Below, in pieces: positions 21,610 through 21,692 of a stretch of 21,692 nt of DNA (positions are counted from its first letter, which is position 1; each line of letters starts with the position of its first letter). A model generated the notes under the pieces. It had not been told where the DNA came from. It saw only the letters and a list, made by a program, of their open reading frames with translations, and ran no database searches. This DNA is from an uncultured Eubacteriales bacterium (GTDB lineage: Bacteria; Bacillota; Clostridia; Oscillospirales; Oscillospiraceae). The stretch is taken from contig URQA01000032.1 in NCBI GenBank assembly GCA_900549885.1, positions 1 through 21,692 on the forward strand, read 5' to 3'. Position numbers and translations under genes: made by a program.

Positions 21610-21692
21610 TCATTTTTTCAAATACCGTTCCAGCTCTTTCTGGAACTGTTCCAGCGCCTTTCCCCGGTGGGAGATGGCGTTCTTCTCCTCCG
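21610..21692 (-). CDS. rdgB: C-terminal end of a RdgB/HAM1-type XTP/dITP diphosphatase (partial)
   Basis: Only the last 27 codons lie in the window. The visible end, EENAISHRGKALEQFQKELE and a few more residues, contains the family C-terminal phrase N-x-I-S-H-R-G-x-A-L. This enzyme removes non-canonical purine nucleotides such as ITP and XTP from the pool. The gene continues past the window edge. It is the gene just before yhbY, as in many Clostridia. The short visible part limits certainty. Confidence 0.8.
   Translation of the reverse strand, partial: EEKNAISHRGKALEQFQKELERYLKK

Overview
The window looks like chromosome from a GC-rich Clostridia bacterium, most likely Oscillospiraceae (Flavonifractor/Lawsonibacter-like); the genus is an inference. 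The reasons are strong GGAGG ribosome binding sites, TTG and GTG starts, sigma-A type promoters, a lipoprotein PotD, and Firmicutes gene orders such as der-plsY-gpsA, yceD-rpmF and rdgB-yhbY-nadD-yqeK-LCP-rsfS. I see no phage, transposase, CRISPR array, tRNA or rRNA. Nearly all of it is housekeeping sequence with clean gene boundaries.

Layout. 34-3381 (minus): der, plsY, gpsA, covering ribosome assembly and phospholipid precursors, with a hairpin-rich 181-nt gap between der and plsY. 3583-4311 (minus): yceD-rpmF, driven by an exact-consensus promoter and closed by a terminator. 4458-5831 (plus): an RluA-family pseudouridine synthase and a small membrane protein, then a terminator. 5925-10296 (plus): a strong promoter, a structured leader of about 213 nt, and potABCD for polyamine uptake. 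10433-10825 (plus): a FlK-like hotdog thioesterase with its own promoter, sharing a bidirectional terminator with the convergent coaX. 10876-12135 (minus): a metallophosphoesterase followed by coaX. 12186-13325 (plus): three small proteins of unknown function, the last a membrane protein. 13396-17593 (minus): trpS, tagO/wecA-like, wecB and a membrane-anchored protein, which links tryptophanyl-tRNA synthesis with the lipid-linked step and sugar supply for wall polymers. 17757-21692 (minus): the 3' end of rdgB, yhbY, a nadD-yqeK fusion, an LCP wall-polymer ligase, rsfS and a probable small SRP RNA.

The least ordinary stretch is 20952-21287, between yhbY and nadD. It holds a second copy of the last 25 codons of yhbY. 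The two copies differ at 9 of 78 positions, and 7 of those changes are synonymous, which suggests recombination with a homologous locus rather than decay of a local duplicate. The same gap is packed with perfect palindromes. Other points of interest are the NadD-YqeK fusion, disordered tails on PlsY, the TagO-like enzyme and the LCP protein, the trio of unknown small proteins, and the structured leader before potA. I found no clearly new multi-gene defence or metabolic system.
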